Origin: Apostichopus japonicus
Lineage: Eukaryota; Echinodermata; Holothuroidea; Aspidochirotida; Stichopodidae
Direction of reading: 5' to 3'
Length of the DNA stretch: 64,000 bases
Assembly: GCF_037975245.1 (NCBI RefSeq)
Contig: NC_092576.1
Coordinates: forward strand, 19,618,111 to 19,682,110
The translations under genes and the position numbers were made by a program. Positions 34,321-47,924 of the stretch are shown piece by piece. The first letter of the stretch is position 1; every line of letters starts with the position of its first letter. Below the pieces are notes generated by a model. That model was not told the origin of the DNA. It did no database searches and saw only the letters and a program-made list of their open reading frames with translations.

Positions 34321-35341
34321 GCATTTTGTTTTGGGGGGATTTTTTGAAGCAAATTTGAGATATTTTCGGTTGACTAATACACACCTTAATCTGCCTGAAA
34401 ACAATGTGTGCTATAAAAATTAGCTACATATTGTGAAGCTTCATAGTTTTAGCTTTCATTTGATAACCTACATGTAATGATTCAACGTTTTTTAATTTTT
34501 GGTGAAAAGGTTTACTACTGTACTGTAGTTTACGGAACTGCCCATCAGCTGAATAAATAATTTTCTTATTAATTGTAACTCTGTCCTTTAAGTATTTGTC
34601 CATGGTTATATTTGCAATGTGCACTTGACATTTTTTGTGTCTAGGGGGGAGCAACTGCAAAAACACAGTTTCTAATAGCATGACATGTAGGTGGAATTTG
34701 GATGAATCCTTACTATGCCATAAACACATTCAAGTGATCATTCAATTATGTCAAATGATAATCTCTTGTCTTACTGATAGTGAATCTGCCATTCCAAGGA
34801 TATGTTTGCAATGCATACTGTACAGTATGTTACTTCTGTCCATCCAAGTGTTAAGTTTGCAACAGTGATGTTTCAACTGATTTTTTCGTTGAATTAACAT
34901 GTTTGATTTGCATTCAAATGTTTGATACTCCAGTTGTTGTTAATAAACTATGAAACATCTCAGTACCTGCGTCATTTTGATCTTATTCAAAAGAATTTTT
35001 CAATTCAAATTTTATGGTTTTCATAGCGAAGTTTCCCACATGTCATATTTCACTTTCCTTTCCTAACAACTATACTATAGTCAACTGGGGTAAAAAGAAA
35101 AAAAAATACCTAACGTTTGCTCTAAAAATTGATTAGTAAGATGTATTGTTTCGGTTCCAGTGTTCAAGTGTGTGGAGTGGGATACTCTTAAAGAGAACTT
35201 AACACAAATAATTTTTTTGTTAATGGAAAGTGTCGTTTTTTTTGCGAAAAAGTTTTTTTTTTACCCCCAATATTTGCTTAATTGCATATAGCTTAGCCAA
35301 AATCAGAACATTCCTGTGCTGGAAGAGGTCATGTAAAGGTC

Positions 35342-35936
35342 GACCACGTGTGATGTGAAATGAAACTGGCTCTTTTTGCACAAAAAAAAAAACAATGGCA
35401 AATTCCTCAGTTTCTAACAGGGCTGGATAACCCTAATTTCTCATGTTTCTACCTTAATGTGTTTCCATTCTAACAAGACATTTCATCTCAATATTTCACT
35501 TCTGAAAATTAGCATAATACTACATCAGCTAAAACAAATCGGGTCACGTGTGTGACATTGTTGGGTCACGTGTGTGACATTCTGATTTTCAGTCCATAGT
35601 ATACAATTTTTGCAATGCTAATTTTGACTCTAGTAATAACCACAGAACAGCATTGATGTTGATATTCCATAGCAATTACTTTAAAACCGTTTTACTGCCA
35701 TGATTTGGAGGGTCACGTGTGTGACATTCTGAATTTTCATGGATAAATGTCACACAAGTGACCATCGGTCACAAGTGTGAAGACTAATTAGAAGGATACT
35801 AATTAAACGTAGGAATAATTATTTGACTGGATTACAGTCTGTACCAAGAATGGTTGCTTATCGAGTGTGGACATCATAAGGCATATTATTTACTTTTTAT
35901 GAAAACTTTTGCGTCATTTTGGTCACATGTGTGATA
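35342..35936. repeat. Motif cluster D: GGTCACGTGTGTGACA
   Basis: Copies are at 35542-35557, 35564-35579, 35711-35726 (exact), 35748-35763 (inverted, one change), 35767-35782 (variant) and 35921-35936 (variant), with a weak one at 35342-35357. Spacings are about 200, 22, 147, 37, 19 and 154 bp. The form GGTCAC-GTGT-GTGACA is an imperfect palindrome containing CACGTG. Two GGTA-A/T-run-TACC-like words (about 35089-35110 and 35262-35276) nearby resemble cluster H. Confidence 0.8.
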
Positions 35937-36207
35937 TCAAAATTATGCTAATTAGCACCCATTATTAGCGAAGAATTGAATATCAGGAACCTCTGCTTTA
36001 GGAATGAAATAAATGAGCCCATGTATAACTGCCTTCATGTGATAGTTGATAACTGAAATATTATTTCTAGATCCTCATGTCGTAAAAACAAAATATACCT
36101 GTAGTTAAAAACTGCAAATTTTGGCTAAAACTTACAATAATGCAAATTTATGCAAATTAGTATGTTATGGTTGTAATTTTAATGAAAACCAGAATGAAAA
36201 CATTTCA

Positions 36208-37391
36208 TGGTTCCTTGCTGCTGTTCATTAGTTCCATTCATAGGGAAATTTCTAACAAAGCCCTAATACAACAACAGCAATTTATGCTCACAAACTTTTG
36301 TTGCCAAAGTAATGCTCAGCCCTGATATCAATTGCAACACACATCAGTGTGTGAAGACTATCTAACATTAACATCATACCAAGTTTGACGAAATTCCTAC
36401 TAGTAATAGTAGCCAAGTAATTGCAATTTGGAGTAGTTCACGTTTGACCCCATGACCCCATTAATATTCATGATATGAGCAAAATCAACAGGGTTAATCT
36501 ACTTATTATGGGCCACCCACTCACCAAGTATGGTAATGATTGGTCATTCCCTTGTTGAGTTATTGTGCACACAAACTTTTCATAACGAAATATTGCTAGC
36601 CCCCCCCCCTTATAAATATGCATGATATCAATTGCAACACATATCAGTGTGTGGAGACTATCTACCAATATCATCATACCAAGTTTGACGAAATGCCAAT
36701 AAATAGTAGCCAAGTTTTTGCAACTTCGGAGTTTTTCACGTTTGACCCGTGACCTCATTAATATTTTTTAACTTTGGCCTCATATAACTTCGCACACGAA
36801 GGTCACAAGGGGGTCAACCTATCCATATTTATGATCAGAAGGTACCTTTGACATCTGAAAATAGCATCGAAACTGTTAAAATCCCCAAAACACGAAAAGG
36901 TCACCAGAGGTCAAATTGAGGTCAAGGGTCACCCAGATGTGGGTCGACAATTGGATTACATTGAAGCAACTCCCAACCCTAACGGACAATTCGTTCTCAA
37001 GTTATCGCAAAAATACTAGTTTTTCAACATTAATAAACCTTTGGTGACCTCAGATCACATGACCGTTAAGTTTCAAAATGTTTCCCTAACCAGTTCACAA
37101 CTTGTCCCAAAATATCAACCTCGACGCACATTGGCACTGGGAGTTATTGCAGTTTTAGTATTTTGGGGTTTTGGACCATAACTGGCCTTTGGTGACCTTT
37201 GTGGGCACCAAAAACAATAGGGTTCATCTACTCACTATGGGCCACCCACCCACCAAGTTTGATCATGATCAGTCAATCCCTTGTTGAGTTATCGTGCATA
37301 CAACCTAAAGCGTCACACACACACACACGCACCCACACACACACACACGCCAACCTGAATACATAGGTTCCTTTGCTTTAAGCAAGGAACC
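36208..37391 (+). mobile_element. TGACC-rich element, copy 1
   Basis: Starts TGGTTCCTTGCT and ends in a CA microsatellite, GCCAACCTGAATACATA, and the hairpin GGTTCCTTTGCTTTAAGCAA-GGAACC (37366-37391). Start and end are thus short inverted repeats. The body has TTTGACC, GGTCACC and the block GAAGGTACCTTTGACATCTG. It has no coding frame of note. The same organisation recurs at 50960-53770, 56401-58829 and 60681-63590. Confidence 0.75.
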
Positions 37392-39240
37392 AAAAATATG
37401 AAACAGAAAACATGAGGAATCCCTATAAAACAAAAAAGGGTAACATTTCGTCCTGATGAACACTTTAGTTTTTGCATGCCAGTTTCATTTTCTAGAGAAT
37501 GGCCCAGATGTCCATCACTGTATCGTTTGTATACTATGCTGTGGGTTTTGACCGCAGCTGTATGTACTGACTGTACACTAGTGTCTAATTACCGACGGTA
37601 GCAAGCTGTGTGTGTATTTTCTGGGATCGATGGTGGTGTTTAACACTTCTGTTACACCTCATTGGAAACTACAGTAGGTCAAATTACCGGCATTAGAAGT
37701 TTCTTTTTGGGCGAGTCTTCACACCCTTAAGCTCATTAAACAAACAGTTAAATACCTCATGGCATTATTTTTCTTTCTTTTTTTCTTTTTTTTTCTTGGT
37801 TATACTGTAAAGACCATGAAGAGTTGCTTTTATGGGATTCTATAGTTTATCCAGTATCGCATTGCCAAATGCTCAGCAAAATTTTCAAATTGCAATATAT
37901 ATACAAGTCCAAAGAAATAAGTTTTTGTACACATGAGCCATAGTATTTTATAGTCCCAGACAAAATACAGAAACTTCAAAACTGAAAAAAAATATAGTTT
38001 ATTACTTGCCTTTATGAAAAAAGAAAGACTTGGAAGCTTGCTGATAAAAATATGTTTTCAGAAAAAGAATTTCAATTGAAAGAGCTGAAACTTTTCAAAA
38101 TGACTGTCAGGAGTGATAGATTTTTAATGATATGAATTGTTTAGTCTGATAAAGGCTACATTGGTGAACTATAGGCCTATGTGTATGAGCTAACCTACCC
38201 AACCATAATCTAATCAACACATTTTATTTAGTTCTTAGTTCATTTGGATACTGTTATAATATAGTTCTCCAGACACAAAACAAGATTACCAGAAAATAGC
38301 CTTTGTTTGGGTTTTATTGTTTACATGAAAGGTGTACAAACAGGATTCATTCATAAAAGAAACCACTTGAGTGGCGCCTTATCAGAACGTATAATCACGC
38401 CCCCAAAATGAACCAATCAAGAAGTGCCATTTAAGGGCTTGTCTATGACGTAGTGTTAATCAATAACTGTGCCAAACCCCAATGGCATCAATGGAACATT
38501 GTAGTAACTCCGGCTAAGAACGTATCTATTATGATATAATCGGCATGTCCACGTTCTTGTCGAATGTGATCGTTCTATCTGCGCGTTTACTGGGCTGTTC
38601 AATGAGAATCAAATCCAATGTATTGATGACTGAGTTGCCCAAATCAAGATGTCTAAGTCATTATTTGTTTTCATGAAAAGGAAGATTGGTCCTCTTATAA
38701 TCTCATACGACTACCTAGTAGTTCTAGTAACTCCCTCAATTTGACTTGGATTATCTATGGTCATAATATCTCCAATTGGTCATAATGGGGTTTAGGCTCG
38801 GCCCTCATCTCCGAAAATATAACATATATAATATAATATAACATGACCGTGATATTTTTTTCTGAACACAAATTTGAACTTTGTGAAGTACAGTAAACAC
38901 ATGACAAACGATACGTGTACTGTACTTGATGTTAAAACTTTAAGAAAAAATTTCACTAATACATTTCTTTTCGACATATTTACTTCAGTTTAGTTAACGT
39001 GGGTTATAAAATGAGAGTCATGAAGGCAGAAACATTTCTTGAATTTATTCTCCTTATTTTGAACCATTCACTGCGAACAAACAGACTTGAACCCGCTGTT
39101 GGTAAAGCTTCAAAAATACGCATCTTAGCGATCAAGATTTGCATGTTTTCAATGCAGATCTGAAGGGGAAAAAACGGTTTTTGAGCCAGATTCGGATTTT
39201 TGCTAGAGAAAAACCGGTTGTAAGTTTGCACAAAACCTTG
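37392..39240. other. Intergenic DNA, nothing recognised
   Basis: AT-rich, with short homopolymer runs. I see no exon, repeat family member or RNA gene. Confidence 0.4.
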
Positions 39241-40130
39241 CAAGCTTATATGCATATATGTAAATATACATAGTGCACTATGGCAATGGTCTTGGGGGAA
39301 GGGGGGGGGGAGTCAAAGAGTATTAGACAGAACACTTTTAATTAATACATTTCAATACTTTCTAATGTTCTTTAACATGGTCTCCTTCATGGTATTTTTG
39401 ATAAAAGGTTTTGCCTGTTGTGCTGTTTCACATGTATTTGAGCCTGGGTATTGTAGTTCAAGGTCATTCAATTCAGTATATTTCAATGTCATATTAATAT
39501 TTGTAATAAAATGTCTGCTTCTGCTGTAATTCACTAAATTTAAAGTCTTTTATTGATATAAAATAAATTTGTAACCATTTCATACACGTACAGTGTGTAC
39601 TGTACATGATTGTGGACAGCATGTACACACATAATAGTACACTGTACATGTATGCACTGGTTCACATTCATTTTCTATATTTCAGGTTGGGTAGAGCATG
39701 TGGGTGGGAGGGGGTGGGGGGGGGTTACAAACATACAATTTGAAGCAGAAGATTATCATACCAAATTATTCAGTATATACCTTAAATGTATATGTTATGC
39801 AGTCTCTTTGCAGACAAAGTCAGTCACATACTGTATGCATACAAATATGCATAGTGCACTATGGCAAGGGTGTTGGGGGGGGGGTCAAAGAGTATCAGAC
39901 AGAACACTTTTAATAAATACATTTCAATATTTTCTAATGTTGTTTAACATGGTCTCCTTAATGGTATTCTTGATATAAGGTTTTGCCTGTTGTGCTGTTC
40001 CACATGGTTGTGGACAGTGTGTATTTATTAAGTGCTTGGTGTAAAATAACACTGTACTGAACATGTACACACATAATAGCACACTGTACATGTATGTACT
40101 GTAGTGGACAGAGCTGGAACGAACTGCCTA
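39241..40130. repeat. Two tandem copies of a dispersed repeat
   Basis: The block with ATAGTGCACTATGGCAA, a G-run, GTCAAAGAGTAT-AGACAGAA, CACTTTTAATAAATACATTT and AACATGGTCTCCTT occurs at 39273-39400 and again at 39849-39985. TTGTGGACAG...ATGTACACACATAATAGTAC also occurs twice here and once at 42128-42202. Another copy spans 56107-56400. Confidence 0.8.
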
Positions 40131-41880
40131 ATTGAAACATTTTCATTTCCTTTATTGAAAGAGTTAGCTCCCGGTTAAAGAGGGAAATTGAAAAATGTCT
40201 TGAAGCTGAAAAATGCTTTCGAAAGAGAAGTTGGAAGAATGTCAAGGACTTTGTTAGAAACCATATTAAAGCCAGAGTGTCCACTTGTAAATCATTCAAG
40301 TACTGATTGTTCTTTTCTCTACCTTGGCAGTCTCACATAAATATTCAAACATTGTTATCAAAGGTATGTAGATTAAATAAGTTTATGCATCGCTTTGGCT
40401 ACCTGTAGCTCTTGTTAAATTTTACTGTTTTACTGTTTTGAATGTTACTGCTACCCTATACATGTAATTTCATAATTAACAAAGTACCGAAAGTTAACGA
40501 TAAGGACATCCTTATGGGTAACAAATAGGTATTTTATTATGAAATGAGACTTCAGAGAAAAACAAGGAGTAAATAGAACACTAGAATGGAAGAAACCTTT
40601 CAAGTTTCAAGTACATAATATATTTACATGCAACAGAAGGCATGGAGCTTTAAAATGCAAGTAAATAAAGTATTATGACATACAGATTGATCTGAACTAA
40701 AGAACAGACACATGAAAGATTTGAAACAACAACCAGAATACTGTTTCTTTATTGTCTATACAATCAAGGTTGACTCCGTTGAGTTTAGTTCTAGCTGGTC
40801 TTGTTCTTTTCTATTGATACATATAAAAAATAAGTGTTTTGTTATTGTTTGTTAGTTTTTATTTTCTTTTATTGCACCTTTCCCGTAAACTGTTATTCAG
40901 AACTTACGGATAAATACATCACATCACCACATATTTGTTAACCTATTAAGTTGTTGAAATATTTTATTGTGTTTCCTTCATCATTCTTCCAATTTCCTTT
41001 CAAAGTGTCTTGCAACAAATGTTTATGTAATAAAGGCAATAAGAAATGCATTTCATTGTATTTTTTTTATTTCTTCATTGGTCTATTATTGATCATTAAG
41101 GGTATACTTAATGCATGATTTCAGGTACCCCAATGCCCTCCCACCCCCACCCCTGTATTTGTTGTATTTTTTATTTGGCTTTTTAGGAGATAGATAAATT
41201 TATTTAGATTCACACTTCTGATACCATCCTTCCAAACAAATGTTGTAATTATTCATATTTATTTGTGAAGGTTCTCACATCTTTAGTAAATAATAGCAAG
41301 AGAAGGGCAGTCTCTCCAAGATTTCATAGTATAAAAGTATTAGTGGGGATATCCCCCCTTTCATTGTAGTGGAACAAACTATGGAGTATGTCTACATTTT
41401 CACTGTTTAGTGTCAATGTCCAGTGTATCCCCAATTTACTAGAGCTCTATAACACATACAAATATGCTGGTAAAAACCTAAGGAAACTTAAACATCTCTG
41501 TATGCCATACACATGAGGTGACATATTCCTATTAGCGTCTATATCAATCTGCGGCAAGTGTTCTCCTTCAGGAAAAGTGCTAATTAGGAGCAGGAGAACA
41601 ACTTTTTTGCTACATGTTATTAATAAGGATGTGCTTTTTTTGTGGCTTGGATGTTAAAGAACATGAATGGAAGCACATGTGGTTAAAAAATTGGGTCAAT
41701 TGAGGCAATTTTAGATCCCTTTAGGCCTCCAAGGAGCAGCGTGGGAAATCTGCTTACCACTGAGTGAAGAGGTTTGTTTACAAGTGAAGAAATGTTCCGG
41801 CTCTCGTAGCAAAAAATCGGCATGGTCATGGTACGGAAAATTGATGGTGCCATGAAAGGACAACTTGTCAGCTATCCGGT
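40131..41880. other. Intergenic DNA, nothing recognised
   Basis: AT-rich sequence with no convincing exon. The antisense frames near 40200 overlap the repeat edge. Confidence 0.35.
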
Positions 41881-41993
41881 GATGGGTAGTGTTTAGCAAG
41901 TGAAAACTTCTATCTAGGCTTAGAGAAGACATTACTTCAATGATTTAGTGTGTAAGTCAATGGGGCTTTTAATGGGCGTATGCTACCATGAGG
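41881..41993. repeat. Dispersed repeat shared with 28247-28370
   Basis: Same order of GTGAAAACTTCTATCTAG, ATTTAGTGTGT and CAATGGGGCTTTTAATGG as the other copy. Confidence 0.8.
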
Positions 41994-42483
41994 GAACCTC
42001 AACAGCAATAATAAGTGCAATAGGACTTGTTTAGGCTGAAAGTAACTAAACGAAAAAGTCCCCCATTTCCTGGTTCCAAACCCATATCCCCAATTGACAG
42101 GTGTTACAAGTAAGCGTCTACTTGATTGTGGACAGTGTGATATTTATTAAGTGCTTGGTGTAAAATAACACTGTACTGAACATGTACTGTACACACATAA
42201 TAGGATGAATATAATATTAGACATTTTTCGCACATTTTTTAATCTCAAGCTTATATATTTGTCATGTAATCATAGTATAATAATGAGTGATATGATCATT
42301 GTATCCTTGTTTCAGTCAGCTGAATCAAAATGTAACATAACAAATTGTTTTAGGTCAAATTAATGACATTTAATCACATCATTAACGATTCACGCACATT
42401 TAAATTACTGGTTCTGTCACAACTCTCAATGCTTCAATGTCCTTACAGTTTTCTTACCACACATGGATGTTCATGAATATGTA

Positions 42484-42600
42484 TGGGTCAATCCATGCCA
42501 GATCAACAGATTTTTGGGTCTATTCCACGTCGACCCTCTCAGAATCGCCTGAAATTGATATGGTGTCTTGCCATATGTCTCGAAGGATGAAATTGGGCAA
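42484..42600 (+). repeat. GGTCAATCCATGCC...CGTCGACCCTCTCAGAATCG repeat
   Basis: Nearly identical to 45898-46018 and more distantly to 10897-10990. It ends in an A-run. It lies just outside the left arm of the large inverted-repeat element, while the second copy is inside next to the right arm. Confidence 0.8.
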
Positions 42601-44254
42601 AAAAAAAAAAAAAAAAAAAATTGACCAGTACACACTGTGTGAGAGGGAGTCAAAAAGTATTAGACAGAACACTTTTAATAAATTCATTTCAATAATATCT
42701 AATATTGTTTAACATCTCTTTAAATGAATATAAGATGTTACCACTGTTTGCCCTCGCAAACATGTTTCTGTAGAGCTGATGTAACTCTCATATACGCCAC
42801 TATAAGCTGCTCATCAGAGCATTAATAACTAATAAAAAAGATGTTTTAGCTCATTCTGTGCATCATAACTATACATATCTTACTAATTTTGTATTAAAAA
42901 CCGAAAATAAAACTTTTAATTGTGACCAAATTTGACCTTGAAATGCCCAAAATAGCCCAAAATATTGGTAAACTGTGATGTTTGAGGGCGCTGTTCACAG
43001 GCATCGTTGAGCATATGACCCTGAAAATGCAGTTTACTTGTAGTCCTTATGCTAGTGGACCACACTCCTAATTTTTAAGCACCTGTATGCTAATGCTAAG
43101 AAGTTGTTGTCATTTGAATTACTCAATTCGGCTTGTGCAAGCATTTTCATACATATGAACGAAGTGATTTTCGCAATTTTTGAGTCGTAAATTTGAGTAG
43201 ATAACACAAAATACACAACTTTTTGACTTTAGGTTTTAAAAATAGGTTCAATATGCTCCTGAAAAATGCTATTTAAAAAAAAAATAAAAAATACTCACAG
43301 GCCCAAAATGGACCCCCAATTAGGGCCAAAAGTGAGATTTCTTAAAGTTGAGGGCGCTGTTCGTAAAACATACGACCCGCTTGACTTTTTTTTTTTTTGC
43401 ACTTTTCCCGTACAACTACCACTGGACAAGAATCCTATGGGAATTGAAACTCAAACATGCCTCTGCTTGTGAATATAGAGCACACTCAAAGTAGGGCCAG
43501 AAAAGACCCCTATCTCATTTTACAAATGAGTTACTAGTGTTTGTATAGCATGAGGGGGGAAAAAGGGGGACTGGGTTAGGTTAAAGCAGCATTTTGCGTC
43601 CTTTTTTATGGGTTTTTTCAACCTCACTGATTCCTCGATGCCATAACAACATACATAACTAGCTTAACTATTCAAATCTTACTTCATATGGTGGCATAAA
43701 AGTCGAAAAATTTACAACTTTTAACTTTGTATTTCTCAAAGATATTTTCCATTGGGATCCCAATAAACCTTGCCCATAATATGAATATTTAAAAGCGACG
43801 AACGTCATTGATCGATATGTAATACAACACCATGCTTGATTTGTGTAGATTGTCTATGGCAGTTGAACCAGGGAGTTGTTAGAGTACCAGCTCGCTGGTT
43901 GTAACAAGTTACCAACTCGACGTTTTTGAATCTATATTTAGCAACGGCTCAAAACTAAACCTGCATCTCTGATTGGTTGAGTTCATACTAGTAGGTTGGG
44001 GAAACTGTATCTGTATGCAATTAATATGAAATGTGTAATTTGTCGGAGGACACTTTTCACATTATCTACAAATTTCCTTAATTACTCGCCAATTAACGCT
44101 TTTGACAGGAAAAAATGGGCAAATATCTTAGTTTGCTGTTTTGTGATTGACGTATGTAAAAAAACTTGATGGACTTGTCAAAAAAATGGAAAACGGTGAC
44201 CAAATGCAAAATGCTGCGTTAAAGCCAGAGAGCAGTAAGACAGACACGAGTCTA

Positions 44255-44805
44255 AAAAGAAAAGTCCAGGTCAAAATTTCTTTTTGATATACTGTGTCTT
44301 AAAAATGAACATAATCTTAGTATTCTGGTGAAATTTGCATTCAATTCCTATGTTCCGTTTTTAAGATATGGGAGCTGAAGTTATCTGATATTCTACCAAA
44401 GTGAACTTGAAGCAAACAGGTGTGATGCCACAGTTGCACACTGACAAATATTTTTTTCTTTTTTCTGTATTTTTCAGCCTGTTGATTTGACCTTAATTGG
44501 ATAGGAATACTAGTTTGTCTAAAGGAGATGTGAAGATTATAAAAATAGAAAATACCAATAAACCTATGGTAATGTACATTAACACTATGGATGCATCCAA
44601 TTGTGGAGTATAAAATTAGACATAAATTTTACGTCAAACCCGTTTGCTACAAGTTCACTTTTTGTACCAAAGGTGGTAACTTCAACTGTCAATATCTTAA
44701 AAAAGGTACATAGGAATTGAATGCAAATTTCATCAGAATGCTTGGATTATGTTCCTCTTTAAAACATCTCAAAGAAATTTTGACCTGGAGTATTCTTTTA
44801 AGTAC
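44255..44805. mobile_element. Fold-back repeat nested in the large inverted-repeat element
   Basis: 44255-44420 (AAGTCCAGGTCAAAATTTCT, then GCATTCAATTCCTATGT and AGTGAACTTG-AGCAAAC) and 44637-44805 are inverted copies of about 165 bp separated by about 220 bp. It resembles a fold-back MITE. Confidence 0.75.
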
Positions 44806-45897
44806 TGGCAGATTTAAATTGTATTGTGTGGTTTAATCCATGTTTCTCTACAAAAACTCTACAACAGTACTGTATACTACTGTATATAAGGCTCCAAATT
44901 GTGTCATGTGTTATGGGAGATTTTGAGGCACTACAGGTATGAGGGACCAGCCTATTGGAGGGTTAACTGAAGTGATCATTTATTGCAGTGGAATACATGC
45001 ATAATCAACCCATTTCTAAAAACAATAATAAAAACAATCTTTTCTTTTCTAACTGCAAAAAAATACATTACACAAGCTTCAAACTTGAAATACACTGTGT
45101 TATATGATACTAACTTAGTGTACGGAGTTGTTAAAAAATGTGTGAAAAACGTCTAATATTCAAATTGCCACCATACCATGAAGGAGTTGAGTGCCAAAGC
45201 TGAAATTTGATGTACAAGTAGATATAATATATATTTTTAACTGGTGTAAGTTTCAATAAATGTTTCAATTGATCGCGGGGTTAACCGGGGTCAAGAAGGG
45301 CGGGGTCTTTTTGACCTTTTTCTGGCTGGAGCCAACTTTGGCCCCATGCCATTTCTTAATTAATGCATTGGTGGGCTTATTGCTTATGGGTATAGACATG
45401 CAACCATAGATAATACCCAAGGAATATACAGTTCATGTGACCTCTCATGTGGGCACAGGGTGACCTTAAAAATCACAAAAAAAAACATTTTTGAGAGAAT
45501 AAAGTGCCTACTTTGGGTGATCATAACCAAAAGAATAAAGGAGATACAGTTAAATTGAGTGCAGATTCATAAATGTTGGCAAGAAGTAAGATAGAATAGC
45601 AAATTTGTGCTCTCCACCTGGTGCAAAGACTGAATTATGAGCTTTCAAAGTCGGAAAATATCACAAACGTCCCTTTTTGCGAATCGCAAACGAGCAAAAT
45701 GGCCACAACGACCAAATTTCAACGGGCCATATCTCGAAAACGACATGGAGTATGATTTTAATTTTTTGTATGTGTTCATTTCCATGGACATACTCAATCA
45801 TTCTGATGAAGTTTCATCTAATTCTGAGGGGTCACCTGGGAACTTTTCAGAAAATTGGTTGATTTGAGGCGGAATGACCCATTAGACAGTACACTTT

Positions 45898-46018
45898 TAG
45901 GTCAATCCATGCCAAATCAACAGATTTTTGGGTCGATTCAACATCGACCCTCTCAGAATCGCCTGAAATTGATATGGTGTCTTGCCATATGTCTCAAAGG
46001 ATGAAATTGGGCAGAAAA
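45898..46018 (+). repeat. Second copy of the GGTCAATCCATGCC repeat
   Basis: Matches 42484-42600 nearly base for base through GGTGTCTTGCCATATGTCTC. Confidence 0.8.
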
Positions 46019-47435
46019 AAAATGAAAACTTTTTCATTGCTAGGATACGGCCTTGCATTTTAAGAGCCATAAATTTGTGTCAAGTTTGGAGGCATCTTTT
46101 GAATAAATGTAATGTATTTTATGTCTGATATTGCAGATATTGTGGAAGACATGTGACCAGTCTTCGAATTGAGCTAATTTTGAGGAAAATTAACGGTTTC
46201 AATTTTTTCGTAACAAGTAATTAAAATTGCAGAAAATGAGATGCCTCCTTGTCTGGCCCTTCTTTGAGTGTGCTCTATATTCACAAGCAAAGGCGTGTTT
46301 GAGAACTTTTTCATTTGCATAGGATCCTTGTCCAGTGGTAGTTGTACGGGAAAAGTGCGAAAAAAAGTCAAGCGGGTCGTACGTTTTACGAACAGCACCC
46401 TCAAACTTAAGAAATCTCACTTCTGGCCCTAATTGGGGGTCCATTTTGGGCCTGTGGGCATATTTCAATTTTTCCTTGAATACCATTCTTAAGGAGTGTA
46501 TTGACCCTATTTTTAAAAACCCAAGTCAAAAAGTTGTCTATTGTGTGTTATCTACTCAAATTTTGCGAAAATCACTTGGTTCATATATATGAAAATGCTT
46601 GCACAAGCCGATTTGAGTAATTAAAATGACAACAACTTCTTAGCATTATCATACAGGTGCATACCTATTAAGAGGGTGGTCCACTAGCATAAGGACTACA
46701 CATAAACTGCATTTTCAGGGTCATATACCCAACGATGACTGTGAACAGCGCAATTAAGGCTATAACATCACAGTTTACCAATATTTTGGGCTATTTTGGG
46801 CATTTCAAGGTCAAATTTGTTCACAATTAAAAGGTTTTTTGTTTTTGTTTTTAATACAAAACTAGAAGGATATGTATAGTTTTGATGCAAAGAATGAGCT
46901 AAAACATCTTTTATATTAGTTATTAATGCCCTGATGAGCAGCTTAAATTGGCGTATATGAGAGTTACATCAGCTCTACAGAAACATGCTTGCAAGGGCAA
47001 ACAGTGGTAACATTATATCTTCCTTCAAGGAGACCATGTTGAACAACATCAGAAGCCATTGAAAATCCAGCGATAGCATTAAACACAGAGCGTTGATTAT
47101 TCGTTGACCTCCCCATTTTGCAGCACGAAATGTTGGCTAAAGGTACCAAGTTTCATGTTGATCCAACAATGTCTAGTATTTTGACCTCAAATTTTCAGCA
47201 TTTTCAACATATTAAAATGTACAGAAATGACATGGTCGTAATTGTTTGTTTTATAGGCTCGTTTTATTTCAACACTATTCTAGAAATGGCTGATAGAACT
47301 ATAAACATAAAAATAAAGAAGAACAAATGATGTAAAAGGAATATAAAAAGAAAATTAAAACAATAACAATGTCATAGTCTGTCTAAAGACTAAATGGCAG
47401 GAATGTGTTGGATATTACATGTCGGCAAGGTGACA

Positions 47436-47924
47436 TCAATTTTTTAGTTGAAATATAGGTGACTTTTGGAGCACACATGATAAATAAGTACTATTTTGGG
47501 GAAAGAATCTGTTGAGAAGACTGGGGAAGTATAAAATGATATGTTGTAAAGGTAAAAGCCCCCTCTGGTTTGTTCTCTCTGAATAAATATCATGCACAGC
47601 TGCCACTGATTGTGGACCTATCCACCAAATATGAAGTTTGACCATAGCTGTGCTGCATGTGGAAAAATTAATTTTAACCTCTCTTATTACTGGATTACTG
47701 GAACAATAAATAAACAATAGGGGTAGACTACTTCCTTGAGAATGCCCAAGATAATGAAAGGTATATGTGAATACTGCACGTAACAACCAGAAATCTGTAA
47801 ACACCGCGTTTTGAATGGTGGTGTTCACAAACAGAATGAGGTCACTACTGACGTTGTCTGGTAGGCTTCTTATCGAACCGTATGTAGAAAGTTTCATTGT
47901 TGTACACTTGATTAAGATATTCAT
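47436..47924 (-). pseudogene. Open frame with weak reverse-transcriptase-like words
   Basis: A 162-codon frame, the longest here that is not a simple repeat. It contains SLPDNVSSDLILFVNTTIQ, which looks like the DLPD...LFADDT region of non-LTR retrotransposon polymerases with the catalytic Asp pair lost, and SQGSSLPLLFIYC, which looks like the PQGSVLGPLLF block. In real polymerases the second block comes first, so the order is wrong. Either the element is rearranged or the matches are chance. Confidence 0.25.

Larger units (their letters stand above)
42697..47053. mobile_element. 4.4-kb element with about 830-bp inverted arms
   Basis: The left arm 42697-43530 and right arm 46220-47053 are inverted copies. 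Examples are ACCACTGTTTGCCCTCGCAA near 42737 against the reverse of TTGCAAGGGCAAACAGTGGT near 46990, and AAATGGACCCCCAATTAGGG against its inverse near 46440. The arms differ by perhaps 10-15 percent. The 2.7-kb centre has no recognised gene. Frames at 43266-43472 and 46199-46486 are the same arm sequence read in opposite directions. Target duplications were not found. Confidence 0.78.

Noticed and set aside
39610-39978. 122-codon frame
   Set aside because: Lies in a dispersed repeat whose other copies (39273-39400, 56107-56400) do not keep the frame.
43266-46486. Similar frames at 43266-43472 and 46199-46486 (shared RPKMDPQLGP...FLK.EGAVRKTYDP)
   Set aside because: They are the two inverted arms of one element; similarity follows from DNA identity and no start, splice or domain supports coding.
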